A DNA stretch of 64,000 nt from the NCBI GenBank assembly GCA_041389565.1, contig JAWKRP010000005.1:124001-188000 (forward strand). Direction: 5' to 3'. This stretch comes from JACKEQ01 sp041389565. GTDB lineage: Bacteria > Myxococcota_A > UBA796 > GCA-2862545. The stretch's first letter is position 1, and each line of letters begins with the position of its first letter. This document shows, one piece after another, positions 23,711 through 33,161 of the stretch. Under the pieces are notes generated by a model, which saw only the letters and a program-made list of their open reading frames with translations, ran no database searches and was not told the origin of the DNA. The position numbers were made by a program, and so were the translations under genes.

Positions 23711-26700
23711 GTGAGTACCGACTCCCGCCTCGACGACGACCGCATCCGCCGCGAGATGCCGTACCCGATCGCCGCAGCGTGGCATCGGGTCACGCTCGCG
23801 AGCGGGTCCGAGGCCCGTGTGCATCGGGCGGTGGTGGCGTTCGAGGTGGGCCTGCGCTTCCTCGGCGCCTGTCTGCTGGCCGAGTACCTGCGTGGGCCCC
23901 CCGACCCCACCGTGGAGGCGATGTTCACGAAGCTGGCCCGCCCTGCGCTGGGGCACTGGATGGAGCTGTGCCGGGAGACCCTCAAGGTGGTCTCCAACCG
24001 CGAGGAGCCCGCTCCGTTCCTCCCGATCGCAGAGCTCGGCTGGCTCGGCCCCACGGGCAAGCCGACGTCTGCGCTCAAGCGCATCCAGGACGTCGTCTCC
24101 CTCCGGAACCGGCTCCAACATCAGACCGAGGCGGCAGGCCAGGCCGCGTGGGAGGAGCACGCGACCGCCATGATCTCGGGCGTTCGCACCCTGCTCGGAA
24201 CCCTCGCCCCGCTCCGTGTGCATCGCGTCGTCCGCGCCACCGACCAGCACCCGACGCGACGGCGCACCTCCAACGGGCTGATCCAGATCTTCCGCGGCCA
24301 CGAGCCCCTGCCCGAGCCCATCCCCGCCGAGTGGACCGCACAGCTCCTCCCGGGCGCTTGCTACCTGCTCGCCCCCGCTGGCGACGCCGTGCTCGAGCTC
24401 TCCCCATTCGTGCAGACGGCCACCGATCCCGAGGTCCGCGACGACCGCCTCATGGTGTTCAAGGGGTTCGACCGCAAGGGCCACGTCGAGCTGGCGTGCG
24501 ACGAGACGGGCGGAGTGGTCGCGGTCCAGCCCCAGGGCGACCGCGGGCCCCTCCCCCTCGACCCGTGGCTGGAACAGCGCGCAGCCCGCGACCCCTGGCA
24601 GCCGAACGTCGATCTGTCCGGCACGCTCGGGCTCGTCACGCGCACGGAGGACCGCGCGGGCGATCTGCTCGGTGGGCGCTACGAGATCGGCGAGGTGCTC
24701 GGCCGCGGCGGCATGGCCACCGTCTACCGCGCGAACGACCTCCTCTCGCGGGTCCCCGTGGCCCTGAAGGTGCTGCACCCCGAGCTCGCGAGCGACCCCG
24801 TGTTCCGGGAGCGGTTCAAGCGCGAGGCCGCGGCGATGCGGGCCCTCCAGCACCCGAACATCGTGCGCCACGTCGAGCTCGGCGAGCTGGAGACCGCAGA
24901 GCTCTTCCTCAGGATGCCGCTCCTCACCGGCGGCACGCTCTCCGACCGGCTCGCCCAGCACGGCCCCGTGGAGGGAGACGCGCTCGATCGACTCGCAAGG
25001 GAGCTGCTGAGCGCACTCGAGCACCTCGCCGAGCACGGCGTGGTGCACCGCGACCTGAAGCCCTCGAACCTCCTGTTCGACGAGCGGGGGAGCCTGGTGC
25101 TCGCCGACTTCGGCATCGCCCTCGATGCCGCCGACGTACGCCTCACCCGCACCATCCAGCAGCTCGGCTCGCTCGCATACATGGCCCCGGAGCACCGCCT
25201 CTCCGGAGTGACCACGCCCCTCTCGGACGTGTTCGCCGCAGCGATGGTGCTCCAGGAGGCCGCCACGGGCGAGCTCCCGGAGGTCCCGACCGGGAAGGGG
25301 GTGCCGGGCACCCTGGGGCTCGTCATCCGACGGATGGGCGCCACCGACCCCAAGCGCCGCGTCACGGCCGAGGAAGCCCTCGCGCTGCTCGAAGACCCCG
25401 CGCGGGCAGCCGCCGAGGCCGCACTCCCCTCCGACGATGGCCGGATCGCCACCACGGCCGGGGTCGCCGCCATCGTCGGCAATGCGGTGCTGTGGGCCGG
25501 CGCGGCGCCCCAGTTCCCGGGGCTCTGGTTTCCGGAGCACGCCGTGATGCCGGCCGCGGTCTCGATTGCCGCGGCCGCCGCCGCGTACCTCGTGGCGCCC
25601 TCCGTGGCCGGTGCGTACGTCGGGGCGACGTGCCGCGGAGAGCCCACGTCCGCCGGGGGATTCACGGGAGCCCTCACGGCGCTCGGCATCCACGCGGTCG
25701 CCGGCAGCCTCGTGTTCTCGGTGATGGCCGCCGACGGCTTCATCACCACCGTCCAGAACGAGGCCCGAGGCATCGCACCCGTGGTGGCCGCCGCGCAGCT
25801 CGGGGCACCCTTGATCCAGGGCGCCGTGGCCGTGTTCCTGGGGCTGGCCGTGGCCGGAGCCCTCGGCGCGGTCCTCGGATCCGCGGGCGCGGCGGCGACC
25901 CGCGACCTGCGACGGGCCGAACCCACTGCGACCAGCCCTGACGACTCCCTCCGCCTGCTCGCGGCCACGACGCTCGGGCTGGTGAACCCCCTCCTCCTCC
26001 TCGCGGTCGCGTCGGCGATCGGCGCCCTCGGCGCCTCGCTCGGCACGGCGTTCCGAGCGGCCGACCAGGTCCTCGCCGACGTGATCGGTCCGTTCCTCGT
26101 GGCCGTGGCACTGACGCCGCTCCTCGCGACCGTCGCCGTGACGCTGGTCCTGGGGCTGCCGCCCCTCGTCCGCCAGTGGGGGCGCCCGAAGCGGGGGTCC
26201 CGGGTCTCGGCGGGTATCGTCGCGTTCGTGCTCCTGAGCGGCGGGCCTCTCGCAGTCGGACTGTCCTGCCGCCCCGACACCCTCGGGTTCGCGGCGTCGC
26301 TGCTCGTCATCGGCACCCAGGTGTTGGGATCGCTCGCAGCCACCGTGTGGTTCGCGCGCCGGGCCTCGACTCAGCCCCCCCTCCCGGACCTCCCCACGTC
26401 GACCCTGCGCGACGTGCCCAGCACCGTGATGACCTGGTTCCTCGCCGTCTTCATCGTGACGTACGCCCCGCTGGGGTTCGGGGCGGTCGCCGGGCTGCTC
26501 GTCGTGCCCGGCATCGGGCCCCTCGTCGCCGGAGACCCGGGCGGCTCCGAGATCATGGAGCGGGGCCTCTGGACCGTGCGCTCCCTCGGCACCCTCATGC
26601 TGCTCAGTGCGGGCTGGTCCGTAGCGATGATGAGCGTGGCCGTGGCCGCGGGCCAGGCCGTCTGGCGGCTCGTGGGCCCAGAGGGGCGATACCACCGCAC

Positions 26701-27688
26701 CTGGGCCGGGATGGGCATCCTGGCAGGCGCGCTGGGCGCCGCCCTCCTCCTGCTCGCTGCGAATGCGGTGCTCATCCCCGCCGTCACCGTCCGGGCAACC
26801 GGGCCGAAGGGAGTCGGGCGCACACCCACCGGGTCTCCCTGGGATCCCTGGCTCGAGCAGGAGGTCCAGGCGCGTCTGGACGGCTTCTCGCACGCCGTGC
26901 ACCATGGAGAGGCTCCGCCGGGCGATCCTCCCGAAGGCTCTCGCGGCGCCCTCCTGCTCGCGGCCTGGACCGCCTCCACGGGCCCCAGCGACGGCCAGGC
27001 CGCGGGCGCATTCATCGCCTCGCGCCCCCGCGACCCGCTCGGGTACCGAATCCGACTCCGGGGCCTCGTCCCCGTCGGCGTCCCCACCCTCGCCCAGCTC
27101 CGCGAGGCCCGCGCCATCGCGTGGGAAGCGGAGTCGTGGTGCGGCGAGATCCCCGAGGAGGTGCTCGGAGAGCTCGTCGCGCTCGAGCTACGCGCCGGCC
27201 GCCCCGACGTGGCGGAGGATCTGCTCCATCAGGCAGCGTCCGGCGACGTTCCGGTGGCCCTCGCAGGCCTTTGGGTCGAGACCGGCGTGGCGCTGGACGA
27301 CGACACGCTCGTCCAGAAGGGCCTCGCGGCGTTCGACGGTCTCCGGGACCGCGACGCGCGGGACGCCGCCCTGCCCTTCACCCGCGCGATCCGGGCGCTG
27401 GAGTCCCGCGGCGACTCCATGGATTCCGACCGCATCGAGCAGCTCCGCGCATGGAACCTCCAGGAGATCGGGTTCGAGCCCGACCCGCTCGCCGACATCG
27501 CCGTGGCGCGCTCGTGGCGTGCCGGCGACCCGGACGCTCGCTCCAGCTCCCCCGACGCCTGCACGCGGGCCGTGATGGCCGTGGGCATCGAGCACATCGA
27601 CGACGCCCTCCCACCGGTCGGACCCTGCGATCACGCCGGTGCAGGGCGCCTCTGGGCCGCCGTGGCTCGCGACCTCCGCGAGCCCTGA
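23711..27688 (+). CDS. large membrane serine/threonine protein kinase
   Basis: 1325 residues. An uncharacterised ~315-residue N-domain precedes a complete Hanks-type kinase domain (~320-570): GRGGMATVY, ALKVL with the ATP lysine, HRDLKPSN (~446), DFGIAL (~466) and YMAPEH. Next come about ten hydrophobic helices (~583-1030) with Ala/Gly-rich sequence, then a helical ~300-residue C-domain. Kinase N-terminal to a polytopic membrane region is unlike the usual single-pass PknB layout. It probably phosphorylates FHA-linked or other partners; an FHA-ABC transporter lies 6 kb upstream. The GTG start is chosen from the TATGCT hexamer 7 bases upstream; an ATG 12 bases earlier is in the same frame. Confidence 0.88.
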   Translation: MSTDSRLDDDRIRREMPYPIAAAWHRVTLASGSEARVHRAVVAFEVGLRFLGACLLAEYLRGPPDPTVEAMFTKLARPALGHWMELCRETLKVVSNREEPAPFLPIAELGWLGPTGKPTSALKRIQDVVSLRNRLQHQTEAAGQAAWEEHATAMISGVRTLLGTLAPLRVHRVVRATDQHPTRRRTSNGLIQIFRGHEPLPEPIPAEWTAQLLPGACYLLAPAGDAVLELSPFVQTATDPEVRDDRLMVFKGFDRKGHVELACDETGGVVAVQPQGDRGPLPLDPWLEQRAARDPWQPNVDLSGTLGLVTRTEDRAGDLLGGRYEIGEVLGRGGMATVYRANDLLSRVPVALKVLHPELASDPVFRERFKREAAAMRALQHPNIVRHVELGELETAELFLRMPLLTGGTLSDRLAQHGPVEGDALDRLARELLSALEHLAEHGVVHRDLKPSNLLFDERGSLVLADFGIALDAADVRLTRTIQQLGSLAYMAPEHRLSGVTTPLSDVFAAAMVLQEAATGELPEVPTGKGVPGTLGLVIRRMGATDPKRRVTAEEALALLEDPARAAAEAALPSDDGRIATTAGVAAIVGNAVLWAGAAPQFPGLWFPEHAVMPAAVSIAAAAAAYLVAPSVAGAYVGATCRGEPTSAGGFTGALTALGIHAVAGSLVFSVMAADGFITTVQNEARGIAPVVAAAQLGAPLIQGAVAVFLGLAVAGALGAVLGSAGAAATRDLRRAEPTATSPDDSLRLLAATTLGLVNPLLLLAVASAIGALGASLGTAFRAADQVLADVIGPFLVAVALTPLLATVAVTLVLGLPPLVRQWGRPKRGSRVSAGIVAFVLLSGGPLAVGLSCRPDTLGFAASLLVIGTQVLGSLAATVWFARRASTQPPLPDLPTSTLRDVPSTVMTWFLAVFIVTYAPLGFGAVAGLLVVPGIGPLVAGDPGGSEIMERGLWTVRSLGTLMLLSAGWSVAMMSVAVAAGQAVWRLVGPEGRYHRTWAGMGILAGALGAALLLLAANAVLIPAVTVRATGPKGVGRTPTGSPWDPWLEQEVQARLDGFSHAVHHGEAPPGDPPEGSRGALLLAAWTASTGPSDGQAAGAFIASRPRDPLGYRIRLRGLVPVGVPTLAQLREARAIAWEAESWCGEIPEEVLGELVALELRAGRPDVAEDLLHQAASGDVPVALAGLWVETGVALDDDTLVQKGLAAFDGLRDRDARDAALPFTRAIRALESRGDSMDSDRIEQLRAWNLQEIGFEPDPLADIAVARSWRAGDPDARSSSPDACTRAVMAVGIEHIDDALPPVGPCDHAGAGRLWAAVARDLREP

Positions 27689-27723
27689 GGGGGCACGTGC
27701 CCCGATGGCGTCCGCGACGCTGC

Positions 27724-27729
27724 TAAGCT
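27724..27729 (+). promoter_or_regulatory. -10-like TAAGCT for a leaderless gene
   Basis: TAAGCT is followed by 6 bases and the ATG at 27736, with no Shine-Dalgarno. Confidence 0.55.
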
Positions 27730-27735
27730 CGCGGA

Positions 27736-29712
27736 ATGCCCAACGTCCTCGACATCCTCCCGTTCCAGTACCTCGGTCGGGACGCCCGCCAGCGCTTCTC
27801 CGAGGCCCTCACCTGGCAGGACTGGCCCGAAGGGAAGGTCATCGTCCGTCAGGGCGACCTCTCCGACGACCGCGTGTTCCTGCTCGAGTCCGGAACGGTC
27901 GACGTGATCGACCACCGGCTCGGCCTCGATCACCGGGTCGGCGAGATCACGGAGGGCCACTACTTCGGTGAGCGGCCGGCCCTGTTCGGCGTGCCCCGTG
28001 CCGTCGAGATCCGCGCCCGCACCGACTGCCGCACCGCCTCGCTCCCGGGCCCCGTGTTCGTCGACTTCATCCGGAAGGAGCGGTCGCTGGCGCACGGCCT
28101 CACGTTCATCTTGCGCGACAAGCAGGGCATGTTCACCGACTTCACCCGGTTCCTGGCCGAGGTGAAGCTCGGCACCACCCGCGGGCACCTGGTCGTCCAC
28201 CACCTCCTGCACGCCTACCGCAAGCTCAAGCCCGCGCTCCACCGGCACTGCAACAGCGACGAGATCGACTTCGCCGCGCTGCACTACGCCGTGAAGCGCC
28301 TGCCCACCACGGTGTCGAGCACGTTCGTGTGGTTCGTCACCGACGACTGCCCGCCGCACTACGCCGAGGCCGCGGCCCGGATGTTCGAGGACGTCACGCC
28401 GGCCGCACGTCGGCGGGCCTCCTGGGAGATGATCCCCGGAAAGGCCCTGATCCTGCTGCGTGACGGCATCTCCGACCTGCTCGACCTCGTCACCTGCCTG
28501 TGCATCTACGCCATCGAGGCCCGCAAGATCCGCCACCGCATGCGCGACGCCCAGGTGCTGTACGCGCTCGCCACCGAGCGCGCCCTCGAAGCGATCGAGC
28601 CCATCTTCACGGAGCGCGAGCGCGCCGCCCTCGCGGAGATCTGGCCCGGAGAGCTCGCCCAGCGGCTCGTGGAGATCTCGCTGCACCACGAAGACATCAC
28701 GATCCACAGCTTCAAGCGCACCAACAACTACAACACCGCGCACGCCGAGACGTGGACGCACCAGATCTCCGACGCCACCCAGCGCCTGTGCGGCATGGCG
28801 CCCTGGGAGCTCCCCGACGACTTCCCGGTCCACATCATCTCGTCGAACACCCACAGCGTGACGAACTGCCTGTCGCCCTGGCTCGGCGAGAACCACGAGC
28901 GCCTGCTCGAATGGGGCCGCGCGCACCGGCCCGATCTGGTCGACGCCCCGTGGTCCGACCCTGCAGACCGCCTCATCGCGCTCCTGCGTCCCTTCCTCGA
29001 GGCCCACCCCGAAGTGGCGCTCGAGCGAACCGCGCTCGACCGGGGCGTGTGTGTCTCGCTCGGCGAGACCGCATTCACGGGCATCGGGGTGCAGCTGTTC
29101 CACATGGGCCGCCTCCGTGGCACCGCGCTCGATGCGAGCCTGCCGCTGTGCTCGCGCGACGGGCTCATCGTGAACATCGACTACGCGTTCGGGCAGCAGG
29201 CCGAGCCGATCATCGCCATCCTCGTCAACCTGTTCGGCAAGCGCATCCGGAGCGCGAACATCCTCGGGAAGGCCGGCGGGCTGCGCGGGGAGCGCGGCGA
29301 CATCCTCGTCGCCACGGCGTTCGTGACGCAGCTCGAGGACGAGCTCCAGGTGCCTCCGCTGGCCGTCGACGTCGAGCGGCTCGCGGCCCGGATCCCCCAG
29401 CGCACCGTGCACTCCGGCCGCGTGCTCACCGTGCTCGGCACCGTGCTCCAGAACGACCTCCTGCTCCACACCTACGAGAAGCTGTGGGACTGCGTCGGGC
29501 TCGAGATGGAGGGGAGCTGGTACTGCCGGCAGCTGCTCGAGAGCCGCGAGCTCGGACTGATCCCGGAGGACGTCGAGCTGCGGTTCCTGTACTACACGTC
29601 GGATCTTCCCCTCCAGCCGCACGCCACGCTCGCAGCCGGCATGAGCCCGATCGAGGGCATCCCCCCGCTGTACGCGATCACGCGCGAGGTCCTGGCCGCG
29701 ATCCTGTCGTGA
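27736..29712 (+). CDS. cNMP-binding domain fused to a nucleoside-phosphorylase-like domain
   Basis: 658 residues. Residues ~20-125 are a cyclic-nucleotide-binding domain (EGKVIVRQGDLSDDRVFLLE, GHYFGERPALFG). The middle is helical and unassigned. The C-terminal part (~480-658) has AGGLRGERGDILVATAF and GLEMEGSWY (Glu590-Met-Glu592), recalling the ribose-binding E-M-E motif of the purine nucleoside/uridine phosphorylase fold. I suspect a cNMP-regulated enzyme acting on a nucleoside-like ligand. This is inference; the phosphorylase residues are only partly matched. It is coupled to hrpB by a GTGA overlap and has its own leaderless-type promoter. Confidence 0.65.
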   Translation: MPNVLDILPFQYLGRDARQRFSEALTWQDWPEGKVIVRQGDLSDDRVFLLESGTVDVIDHRLGLDHRVGEITEGHYFGERPALFGVPRAVEIRARTDCRTASLPGPVFVDFIRKERSLAHGLTFILRDKQGMFTDFTRFLAEVKLGTTRGHLVVHHLLHAYRKLKPALHRHCNSDEIDFAALHYAVKRLPTTVSSTFVWFVTDDCPPHYAEAAARMFEDVTPAARRRASWEMIPGKALILLRDGISDLLDLVTCLCIYAIEARKIRHRMRDAQVLYALATERALEAIEPIFTERERAALAEIWPGELAQRLVEISLHHEDITIHSFKRTNNYNTAHAETWTHQISDATQRLCGMAPWELPDDFPVHIISSNTHSVTNCLSPWLGENHERLLEWGRAHRPDLVDAPWSDPADRLIALLRPFLEAHPEVALERTALDRGVCVSLGETAFTGIGVQLFHMGRLRGTALDASLPLCSRDGLIVNIDYAFGQQAEPIIAILVNLFGKRIRSANILGKAGGLRGERGDILVATAFVTQLEDELQVPPLAVDVERLAARIPQRTVHSGRVLTVLGTVLQNDLLLHTYEKLWDCVGLEMEGSWYCRQLLESRELGLIPEDVELRFLYYTSDLPLQPHATLAAGMSPIEGIPPLYAITREVLAAILS

Positions 29713-32009
29713 ACGAGCGCCTCCCCATCGACGAAGTCCTGGAGGAGGTCGTCGCCGCGGCCCGCTCCGGAGCTGTCGTGCTCCAGGCGCCCCCGGGCTC
29801 CGGGAAGACCACCCGTGTGCCCCCTGCGCTGGCGGAGGTGCTGGACGGGCGCATCGTGGTGCTCGAGCCGCGACGGATGGCCGCGCGCGCCGCTGCTCGG
29901 CGGGTCGCCCGCGAGCTCGGCGGCGAGCCCGGAGACCACGTCGGCTGGCACGTCCGGTTCGACCGCAAGGTGACCGACCGCACCCGCATCGTGTTCATGA
30001 CCGAAGGCATCCTGCTCAGGCAGCTGGCCGCAGACCCCTTCCTGGACGGCGTCTCAGCGGTGGTGCTCGACGAGTTCCACGAGCGGAGCGTGCTGGCGGA
30101 CCTCGCGCTCGCGCTGACAGCGGCCGTGCGGCGCGAGGCCCGGGACGACCTCGCGCTGGTGGTCATGAGCGCCACGCTCGATGCCGGTCCGATCGCGGAC
30201 TACCTCGGGTGTCCGGTGCTCGAGGCCCACGGCACGCTCCACCCGGTCGACGTGCGCCACGACGTACGGCCCGACCCCCGACCGCTCGAGACGCGCGTGG
30301 TGGACGCCGTGGACGAGGTGCGTGCGGCCGGCGACGTGCTCGTGTTCCTGCCCGGCATGTCCGACATCCGGCGGTGCGAGCAGGCCCTCGTCGGGCGGAA
30401 CGTCGCGGTGCTGCACGGCTCGTTGCCGGCCGCCGAACAGGACGCCGTCCTGTCGGGCCACACCGGGGAGCCCCGCATCCTGCTGTCCACGAACGTCGCG
30501 GAGTCGTCGGTCACCGTGCCCGGTGTGCGCGCCGTGGTGGACGCCGGGCTCGCGAAGATCGCCCGACTCGACCGGGCCACCGGCCTCGACCGCCTCGACG
30601 TGCTCCCCATCGCGCGAGACTCCGCGGATCAGCGGGCCGGACGCGCCGGACGCCTGGGTCCCGGGGTGTGCCGCCGCCTGTGGACCGCCGCGGATCACCG
30701 CGACCGGCCCGCACACGGGGAGCCGGAGGTCCACCGCACCGACCTCGCCGGCGCCGTGCTCGCGCTGCTCGACTTCGGCGAGCCCGACCCCATGGGGTTC
30801 GCGTGGTTCGATCCCCCGAGCCGGCCCGCCCTCACCGAGGCCCTGGCCCTGCTCCGCGCGCTCGGAGCCTTGGAGGACGGCTCGCTCACGGCCCTCGGGC
30901 GCGACATGGCGCGGCTGCCCCTGCATCCCCGGCTCGCGAGGTTCGTGCTCGAAGCCCACCGTCGCGGGGCCACGCGGCAGGGGGCCGAGCTCGCGGCGTG
31001 GATGTCGGAGGGCGGCCGCCTGGAGGGGGATCTCGAGCACCAGGCGCCCCCACCCCACACCCGCCGGCTCGCCGACCGCCTGCAGCGCTCGTTGCCCGGC
31101 TCCGCGGGTCCTCCCGACCCCGACGCGCTCGCACGGGCCGCACTGGCCGCCTGGCCCGACCGCCTCGCACGCCAGCGGGGCGACAGCGCCGTCATGGTCG
31201 GGGGCACCGGGCTGGTGGGCGGCGACACCCCCCTGTTCGTCGCCATCGCGGTCGACCCCGCGCGTCGCGGGCCCCGTGGGGAGTGGCGCGTCACCCTGCA
31301 GTGCCGCGTCGAGCCCGACTGGCTCGGTCGTTCCGCAGAGGTGGTCGTGCGGTTCGATCCCGACGCCCGACGGGTGGTGGCCGTGCACCAGGAGCGCGCG
31401 GGCCTGCTCGTGCTGAGCGAGCACCCCGCACCCCGCCCGACGCCCGCCCAGGTGCGCCCGATCCTGTTCGAGGCCGCGCGAGCCGACCTCGACCGCGTGC
31501 TCCCGAAGGGAGACCGCGACTGGGACCGTCTGGTCGGGCGCCTGCAGTGCATCGCCGAGCGATCGCCCCATCCCGGCCTGCCCGATGGCTCGCCCGCCTC
31601 GCTGGAGCCCGTGCTCGACGCCCTGTGCGCACGGTGCACGAGCTTCGACGAGCTGCGGAAGGCCTCGTGGAAGGGAGCGCTGCTCGACCGCCTCTCGTGG
31701 GAGGCCCGCCAGGCGCTGGACGCGCGAGCGCCCGAGCGCATCGAGCTGGCTCGCGGAGGCCCGCTCCGCGTGGACTACCCCGACGGACAGCCCGTGCTGG
31801 CGGCGCGCATCCAGCAGCTCTTCGGCACCCGGAAGACCCCGACCATCGGCGGGCGTCCGGTGCTCCTGCACCTCCTCGCACCGAACGGGCGTCCGCAGCA
31901 GATCACGACCGACCTCGAGGGGTTCTGGGCGTCGACCTACTTCGAGGTGCGCAAGGAGCTGCGACGCCGATATCCGAAGCACGCCTGGCCCGACGATCCC
32001 CACGCCTGA
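29709..32009 (+). CDS. hrpB: ATP-dependent helicase HrpB
   Basis: 766 residues, GTG start in a GTGA overlap. DEAH/DExH-box helicase: Walker A APPGSGKTT (27-35), DEFHERS (121-127), MSATLD, LLSTNVAESSVTVPGV and DQRAGRAGR. The HA2 region and the HrpB-specific C-terminal domain (QQLFGTRKTPTIGG, LLAPNGRPQQITTDL) are present. HrpB proteins are widespread RNA-helicase-like factors whose bacterial role is unclear. It is slightly shorter than the ~820-residue E. coli protein. It is co-transcribed with the cNMP fusion gene upstream. Confidence 0.93.
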   Translation: MNERLPIDEVLEEVVAAARSGAVVLQAPPGSGKTTRVPPALAEVLDGRIVVLEPRRMAARAAARRVARELGGEPGDHVGWHVRFDRKVTDRTRIVFMTEGILLRQLAADPFLDGVSAVVLDEFHERSVLADLALALTAAVRREARDDLALVVMSATLDAGPIADYLGCPVLEAHGTLHPVDVRHDVRPDPRPLETRVVDAVDEVRAAGDVLVFLPGMSDIRRCEQALVGRNVAVLHGSLPAAEQDAVLSGHTGEPRILLSTNVAESSVTVPGVRAVVDAGLAKIARLDRATGLDRLDVLPIARDSADQRAGRAGRLGPGVCRRLWTAADHRDRPAHGEPEVHRTDLAGAVLALLDFGEPDPMGFAWFDPPSRPALTEALALLRALGALEDGSLTALGRDMARLPLHPRLARFVLEAHRRGATRQGAELAAWMSEGGRLEGDLEHQAPPPHTRRLADRLQRSLPGSAGPPDPDALARAALAAWPDRLARQRGDSAVMVGGTGLVGGDTPLFVAIAVDPARRGPRGEWRVTLQCRVEPDWLGRSAEVVVRFDPDARRVVAVHQERAGLLVLSEHPAPRPTPAQVRPILFEAARADLDRVLPKGDRDWDRLVGRLQCIAERSPHPGLPDGSPASLEPVLDALCARCTSFDELRKASWKGALLDRLSWEARQALDARAPERIELARGGPLRVDYPDGQPVLAARIQQLFGTRKTPTIGGRPVLLHLLAPNGRPQQITTDLEGFWASTYFEVRKELRRRYPKHAWPDDPHA

Positions 32010-32048
32010 AGGCTCGCGTTCCGGCCGCGAATGCGCGACCCTGGGGCC

Positions 32049-33161
32049 ATGACGAAGAACCTCGTGCTGTGCCTGGATGGCACGTCGAACGACCTCGCGG
32101 GCGACTACACGAACATCGCCCGCACGTACGGCCTGCTCCTGAAGCACCCGGACCGTCAGGTCGTGTACTACGACCCCGGTGTGGGCACGGCCCCCGATCC
32201 GCGCGCGACCACGGGCCTCGGCCGCCGCGCGAGCCTGGCGCTCGGGCAGGCCATCGGGTCAGGGCTCGCTGCGAACGTCGAGCAGGCCTACCTGTGGGTG
32301 TGCGAGCACTACGAGCCCGGCGACCGGCTGTTCCTGTTCGGCTTCAGCCGCGGGGCGTACACCTGCCGCGTGCTGGCCGGCCTCATCCACCTGTGCGGCG
32401 TCACCCATCGCGGCATGCCGAACCTGGTGCCGTACACCACGCAGCTCCACAGCTCGGCCGACTTCGGCGCCGCGGCCCGCTTCCGCAAGCGGTTCTCCGT
32501 CGACGGGCTGCACGGCGCGCTCACGAAGGCCCAGGAGCCCGGCATCCACTTCCTGGGGCTGTACGACACGGTCGCCGCGTACGGCTGGCTGTGGAACCCG
32601 ACGTACCGCCCGTACACCACGAACAACCCGAGCGTGCGAACCGTGCGGCACGCGCTCGCCCTCGACGAGCGGCGATCTCCGTTCACCCCGCTCCCGTGGG
32701 GGCGCCCGCACACCGACGTGAAGGAGGTGTGGTTCGCCGGGGTGCACTCGGACGTGGGCGGCGGGTACCCCGAGAAGACGGGCGCGCTGTCGTACATCCC
32801 GCTCGGCTGGATGCTGGCGGAGGCCGTGACGTCGGGGCTGTTGCTCGACGACGGGCGCGTGCGTGCCGAAGGGCTGCTGGTGTCCGCAGGGCCCGACGCG
32901 CCCGCGAACGAGTCGCTCCAGGGCGCCCAGTGGCTGTTCCAGGTGGTGCCGAAGCGCGTGTGGAGCGACGCGAAGGGCGGGCTCACGTGGAAGGCACCGC
33001 GCGGTCGGCGCTCGGTGTGGACGGACTGCCGCATCCACCAGGCGGTCTTCGACCGGGAGGGCTACGCGCCCGCGAACCTGCCCGAGGGCTGCGCGGTCGA
33101 GCCGTGGCACCGCCGCGACCTCACGGAACCAGGCGCACCACCACCAGCCGGCGCTCGGTGA
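32049..33161 (+). CDS. DUF2235 alpha/beta hydrolase (Tle1-like)
   Basis: 370 residues. It begins with LVLCLDGTSND, has the nucleophile elbow GFSRGAY (Ser100), LGLYDTVA (Asp173) and GVHSDVGGGYPE (His233), all hallmarks of DUF2235, which includes the type VI phospholipase effector Tle1. No VgrG, Hcp or immunity gene is nearby and there is no signal peptide, so a housekeeping lipase or esterase is as likely as an effector. Its last 41 bases overlap the end of the convergent M16-like gene. A GACCCT sits 6 bases before the ATG, a poor match to the leaderless pattern. Confidence 0.85.
   Translation: MTKNLVLCLDGTSNDLAGDYTNIARTYGLLLKHPDRQVVYYDPGVGTAPDPRATTGLGRRASLALGQAIGSGLAANVEQAYLWVCEHYEPGDRLFLFGFSRGAYTCRVLAGLIHLCGVTHRGMPNLVPYTTQLHSSADFGAAARFRKRFSVDGLHGALTKAQEPGIHFLGLYDTVAAYGWLWNPTYRPYTTNNPSVRTVRHALALDERRSPFTPLPWGRPHTDVKEVWFAGVHSDVGGGYPEKTGALSYIPLGWMLAEAVTSGLLLDDGRVRAEGLLVSAGPDAPANESLQGAQWLFQVVPKRVWSDAKGGLTWKAPRGRRSVWTDCRIHQAVFDREGYAPANLPEGCAVEPWHRRDLTEPGAPPPAGAR

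Noticed and set aside
32049..33161. Type VI secretion effector cassette
   Set aside because: DUF2235 fits Tle1-like lipases, but there is no VgrG, PAAR, adaptor or immunity gene next to it.
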